This document shows, piece by piece, positions 60,821 through 64,000 of a DNA stretch of 64,000 bases (position 1 is the stretch's first letter; each line of letters begins with the position of its first letter). The stretch lies in NCBI GenBank assembly GCA_021199795.1, contig JAJQHJ010000038.1, forward strand, positions 1 to 64,000, in the 5' to 3' direction. The translations under genes were made by a program, and so were the position numbers. The notes below the pieces were generated by a model. The model saw nothing but the letters and a program-made list of their open reading frames with translations, was not told where the DNA came from and searched no databases. This stretch comes from Oscillospiraceae bacterium (GTDB taxonomy: Bacteria; Bacillota; Clostridia; Oscillospirales; Ruminococcaceae).

Positions 60821-62344
60821 CATTAGTGGAGAAAACACCTTCAGCACCGCCTGTAGTAGTTTATACGGTGCACCACGTTTATTGAGCCATTCAACAGTGA
60901 CCTCTTCGCTCTTGTTCATAGTCTCAATAAAGTCCGCCTCGGCATCCTTGACACAGCTCGATTTATAGGTCAAAACGCAGTTCTCAAAGTGGAGGTAGAA
61001 ACTTCTGAAGTCGAAGTTGGCAGTGCCTACAACACACATTTTACCATCTGCACAGACGGTTTTCGCGTGGATGAAGCCGGGGGTGTATTCGTAGATTCTG
61101 ACTCCGGAATCAAGAAGCGTGCGGTAGTTGGAACGGGTGACCGCAAATACAAGCTTCTTGTCGGGAATCTTCGGAGTGATGATTCTGACGTCGACACCGC
61201 TCTTTGCGGCATGGCACAAAGCCGTCGTCATTTCGCCGTCCAGGATGAGATAAGGCGTCATGACATAGAGGTTCTTTGTGGCGCAGTTTATCATGCCCAT
61301 GTAGCAGAGTTCAACCGTCAGGTCATCAGAAGACGGTCCGTCCGCAAACGGCTGGACATAGCCATCCGATTCGCATTTTTCGGTGCTCTGATAGTCAGCA
61401 TAGTCGACAGCCGATTCGCCACGTGAGTAGTGCCAGAGCTGCAGGAACGTCTCGGTCATCTTGGTGACAGCGTCGCCCTTTATCATGATTCCGGTGTCTT
61501 TCCAGTGTCCGAACCGCTGCACCTCGTTGATGTATTCGTCGGCAAGGTTGATGCCGCCCGTGAAAGCCGTGTTCCCGTCGATTACGACAATTTTTCTGTG
61601 ATCACGGTAGTTTAAAAACGTGTCCGGAGACGGTCTTATACGATTGAAGACCGAAACGCTGAACCCGAGCGACTGGAGATACTTCTCATAGTCCTTGGGA
61701 ATCTTTGAAGCCGCCCCGAAATCGTCATACATGAATCTGACCTCAACACCCTCGGAAACCTTTTCTTTCAGGATGTCGATGACCGAATTCAGCATCTTTC
61801 CCGGCTCGATGATGAAATACTCGATAAATATGAACCTCTCCGCCTTGTTGAGCTCGCGGAGAAGCTGGGTATAGTACTCTTCACCTACTGAAAAGTATTT
61901 CGTGGATGTATTTTTATAGACCGGCGCAAAAGCCGTTTTCTCGATGTATCTGAGATTTTTTGCAATCTCCGGGTCTTCTTCGGCGATTTCGGCGATGTTG
62001 TCTTCCTCGGATGGCATCGCGTATCTCATCATTTCCCGGTAGTTCTTGAACCGTTTTCCGATTCGCCGGCTGTTTCTTGACTTTGAGAATATGAGATACA
62101 AAGGAGTTCCAATGATAGGAAAGATGAGCACCGTTATCATCCACGCCAGTTTGAATGACGTATTCATATTCGAGTTTGTAATGTCAAGAGCCGCTATGGC
62201 TGCAATCACAATCGACAGCGCGTAGTACCAGACAAACTTATTCGCAAGGTAGTTGACAAAGAACAGAATGACAGCCAGCTGCAAAAGAACCAACAGCCCG
62301 GCAACAACTATCTTGGATTGAAAGAATTTTGCGAACTTCTTCAA
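60818..62344 (-). CDS. cls: Cardiolipin synthase
   Basis: About 508 aa from TTG 62344 (AAAGGGGTG, 6-base spacing); GTG 62353 overlaps the ribosome binding site. Two N-terminal membrane helices, then two phospholipase-D HKD motifs: HRKIVVIDGNTAFTGG and HAKTVCADGKMCVVGTANFD. Joins two phosphatidylglycerols into cardiolipin in the membrane. Confidence 0.95.
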   Translation of the reverse strand: MKKFAKFFQSKIVVAGLLVLLQLAVILFFVNYLANKFVWYYALSIVIAAIAALDITNSNMNTSFKLAWMITVLIFPIIGTPLYLIFSKSRNSRRIGKRFKNYREMMRYAMPSEEDNIAEIAEEDPEIAKNLRYIEKTAFAPVYKNTSTKYFSVGEEYYTQLLRELNKAERFIFIEYFIIEPGKMLNSVIDILKEKVSEGVEVRFMYDDFGAASKIPKDYEKYLQSLGFSVSVFNRIRPSPDTFLNYRDHRKIVVIDGNTAFTGGINLADEYINEVQRFGHWKDTGIMIKGDAVTKMTETFLQLWHYSRGESAVDYADYQSTEKCESDGYVQPFADGPSSDDLTVELCYMGMINCATKNLYVMTPYLILDGEMTTALCHAAKSGVDVRIITPKIPDKKLVFAVTRSNYRTLLDSGVRIYEYTPGFIHAKTVCADGKMCVVGTANFDFRSFYLHFENCVLTYKSSCVKDAEADFIETMNKSEEVTVEWLNKRGAPYKLLQAVLKVFSPLM

Positions 62345-62491
62345 TGAGTTCACCCCTTTGTAAAAAAGCTTATCGATTATTATACACCATAATATTATAA
62401 ATTTCAACCCCTGCGGGTGGGACAATAATCCTGAGCTGTGTTCAAATAGTTACAAGTCGGTTACAACTGAGTGACAGTTTTAAAAACCTCA

Positions 62492-62520
62492 TTGACAAGA
62501 AGAGTTTCTGTTGGTAAAAT
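62492..62520 (+). promoter_or_regulatory. Promoter of the PASTA pseudokinase gene
   Basis: TTGACA (62492-62497), 17 bases, TAAAAT (62515-62520). Confidence 0.85.
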
Positions 62521-62575
62521 AATATCATGTATCATGATGGACTCGTATAAGAGCCTGAAAGGAACGAATCAATTA

Positions 62576-64000
62576 ATGAGTGAGTATAAAACACTGTGCA
62601 TGGGCTGTATGGAGCCTTTGATGGAGGGTCAGGATGTCTGTCCGAATTGCGGACTGAGCGTCAATGCTGGAAATCTGCCCTCATATCTTCAGCCCAAGAC
62701 AGTTTTGGATTCGAGATATATTGTAGGAAAGCTCATCAGGAGCAACGGTGAGTCCGCCGTTTATATTGGCTATGACAACACCGAGTCGGCTAAGGTCACT
62801 ATAAAGGAATACATGCCTGACGTTCTTTGCAGTCGTGCAAAGGGCAGTTCTGAGCTTATTGTCGACCAGAATTATGTCGTTCAGTATAAGAACTATATGT
62901 CCGAGTTTGCCGAGCTGAATAAGTCCTTGGCAAGGCTCAGAACCATGTCCCATATCGTCGCGCCGACGGATATGTTCACCGCTAATAACACCGTTTATGC
63001 CGTCTTCCCGGATATTGAGGGGATAACGCTCAGGCAGTATCTTCAGGATAATGCAGGTGAGCTCACCTGGGATCAGGTCAAAAAGCTCTTCCCACCGCTC
63101 TTAACAACTTTGGCGTGCATACATAACGCCGGAATTCTCCACAGAGGAATCTGCCTCGATAACATCATCGTCACCGACCGGAATGAGCTGATGCTCACTG
63201 GCTTTGCCATCCCCGAGATACGTACCGTTAACACCGACCTGGCACCAGAGCTCTATGATGGCTTCTCCGCGCCTGAGCAGTACTCTGCAAGCGAGTGGGA
63301 GGGAACATGGACGGATGTGTATGCAGTTGCCGCAGTGATGTACAGAATCCTGACCGGCTGTATGCCTCCCGAGCCGATGTCCCGAATCGGCAACGACTCC
63401 CTGATGGAGCCAAACAAGATCAATCCTCACGTTCCTGCCAATGTTTCAAAGGTCATAACCCAGGCTATGCGCCTTTCCTGCGAGCAGAGAATACAGACCA
63501 TAACCGATTTCGTGACAAAGCTCTTCGACCAGCCGAGCTATATGACCCAGCTTCCGAGAGGTGCCACCCAGACTATCCCGATTTCCGAAACTTCAAAGGA
63601 GAACCGTTCCACTAAGACCGGCTCCAAAAAGAAGAAGAAAAAGGGTAACGGCGGAAATGTTGCGATGATAATCGGTGCAGTATTTCTTGTGGCGATTGTA
63701 GTTGTGACTTTCCTGGCTCTTATTTCCATGCTTCTTCCCAAAAGCTCGGACGACACTGAGACGACAACTGCATCCACTACAACCGCAGCTCCCATAACAA
63801 CAGCTGCTACAACTGAAGCAACAACCGAGTCAACCGAGACGACAACCGTCTCGTCAGATGAAACCGAAACCACAACGGCAACAAGCGGAACACTCTTCGT
63901 AATGCCCAATCTCGTTGGCAAGAAATACACATCCGTTGCCGAGAGCGACACATGGAAAGGCAGACTCGAATTCGAGGTAATCTATGACTACTCCGATGAA
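62576..64000 (+). CDS. Zinc-ribbon, kinase-like and PASTA membrane protein (3' end outside window)
   Basis: 475 codons are visible and the frame is open at the edge. CMGCMEPLMEGQDVCPNCGL gives a zinc ribbon at residues 8-26. The kinase fold follows (~40-320): the beta3 Lys is kept in TIKEYMP, but HRD reads HRG (HRGICLDNI) and DFG reads TGF (LTGFAIPEI), so both catalytic Asp are lost. A Lys-rich stretch, one membrane helix (VAMIIGAVFLVAIVVVTFLA), a Thr/Glu-rich linker, and a PASTA repeat (VMPNLVGKKYTSVAESD) come next. It looks like a pseudokinase relative of PrkC-type sensors that bind peptidoglycan fragments. Confidence 0.88.
   Translation, partial: MSEYKTLCMGCMEPLMEGQDVCPNCGLSVNAGNLPSYLQPKTVLDSRYIVGKLIRSNGESAVYIGYDNTESAKVTIKEYMPDVLCSRAKGSSELIVDQNYVVQYKNYMSEFAELNKSLARLRTMSHIVAPTDMFTANNTVYAVFPDIEGITLRQYLQDNAGELTWDQVKKLFPPLLTTLACIHNAGILHRGICLDNIIVTDRNELMLTGFAIPEIRTVNTDLAPELYDGFSAPEQYSASEWEGTWTDVYAVAAVMYRILTGCMPPEPMSRIGNDSLMEPNKINPHVPANVSKVITQAMRLSCEQRIQTITDFVTKLFDQPSYMTQLPRGATQTIPISETSKENRSTKTGSKKKKKKGNGGNVAMIIGAVFLVAIVVVTFLALISMLLPKSSDDTETTTASTTTAAPITTAATTEATTESTETTTVSSDETETTTATSGTLFVMPNLVGKKYTSVAESDTWKGRLEFEVIYDYSDE

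Overview
The window looks like chromosomal DNA from a low-to-mid GC, endospore-forming Clostridia (Oscillospiraceae/Ruminococcus-like by gene content; a family-level guess). Direct support: dpaAB (dipicolinate synthase), spoIVA with a neighbouring SPOCS/LysM coat-type gene, many consensus sigma-A promoters with 17-bp spacers, strong AGGAGG-type ribosome binding sites, and an NPETG sortase-type anchor. No phage structural genes, transposases or CRISPR arrays were seen.

Layout. 1-4.9 kb is a worn regulatory/accessory stretch: an AraC C-terminus, XRE regulators, an Rpn-like protein, a frameshifted AlbA-type ATP-binding gene, and a second decayed copy of the AraC tail. 4.9-13.4 kb holds a GDP-L-fucose operon (gmd, fcl, manC, fkp) combining de novo and salvage routes, followed by a GH78-like glycosidase. 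13.5-18 kb has a patatin/superinfection-immunity-like operon under a promoter with a palindrome inside it, a divergent XRE gene and an ECF sigma/anti-sigma pair. 18-28.5 kb carries tRNA-Pro, small metabolic and regulatory genes, a frameshifted YjbR-like gene, dpaAB, an iron alcohol dehydrogenase, a Nudix protein, and rplM-rpsI. 28.8-34.9 kb carries pepF, a ROK kinase, ruvX, and a kinase gene overlapping an ECF-transporter S gene.

35.6-36.9 kb has no protein gene but holds a long, highly structured RNA (about 790 nt, own promoter and terminator) followed by a second structured RNA. 36.9-41.2 kb has rpe and a three-gene Rnf-derived membrane module (D, E, A only) with most cofactor ligands missing, then a membrane-anchored DUF4015-like protein. 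41.2-44.2 kb is the spoIVA pair on the minus strand.

44.4-49.8 kb looks like a cell-cell signalling island: an XRE-TPR (RRNPP-type) regulator, a convergent gene for a small secreted peptide, and a perfect palindrome between divergent promoters that serve the peptide gene and a secreted M23 peptidase/lipoprotein operon; secreted and sortase-type proteins follow. A second XRE-TPR regulator at 55.1 kb precedes an ABC exporter whose promoter has a different palindrome at the same offset. The rest is housekeeping (dtd, gdhA, an SDR, GNAT proteins), a WG-repeat-like lipoprotein with a structured leader, a cardiolipin synthase and, running off the end, a zinc-ribbon/PASTA protein whose kinase domain lacks the catalytic aspartates.
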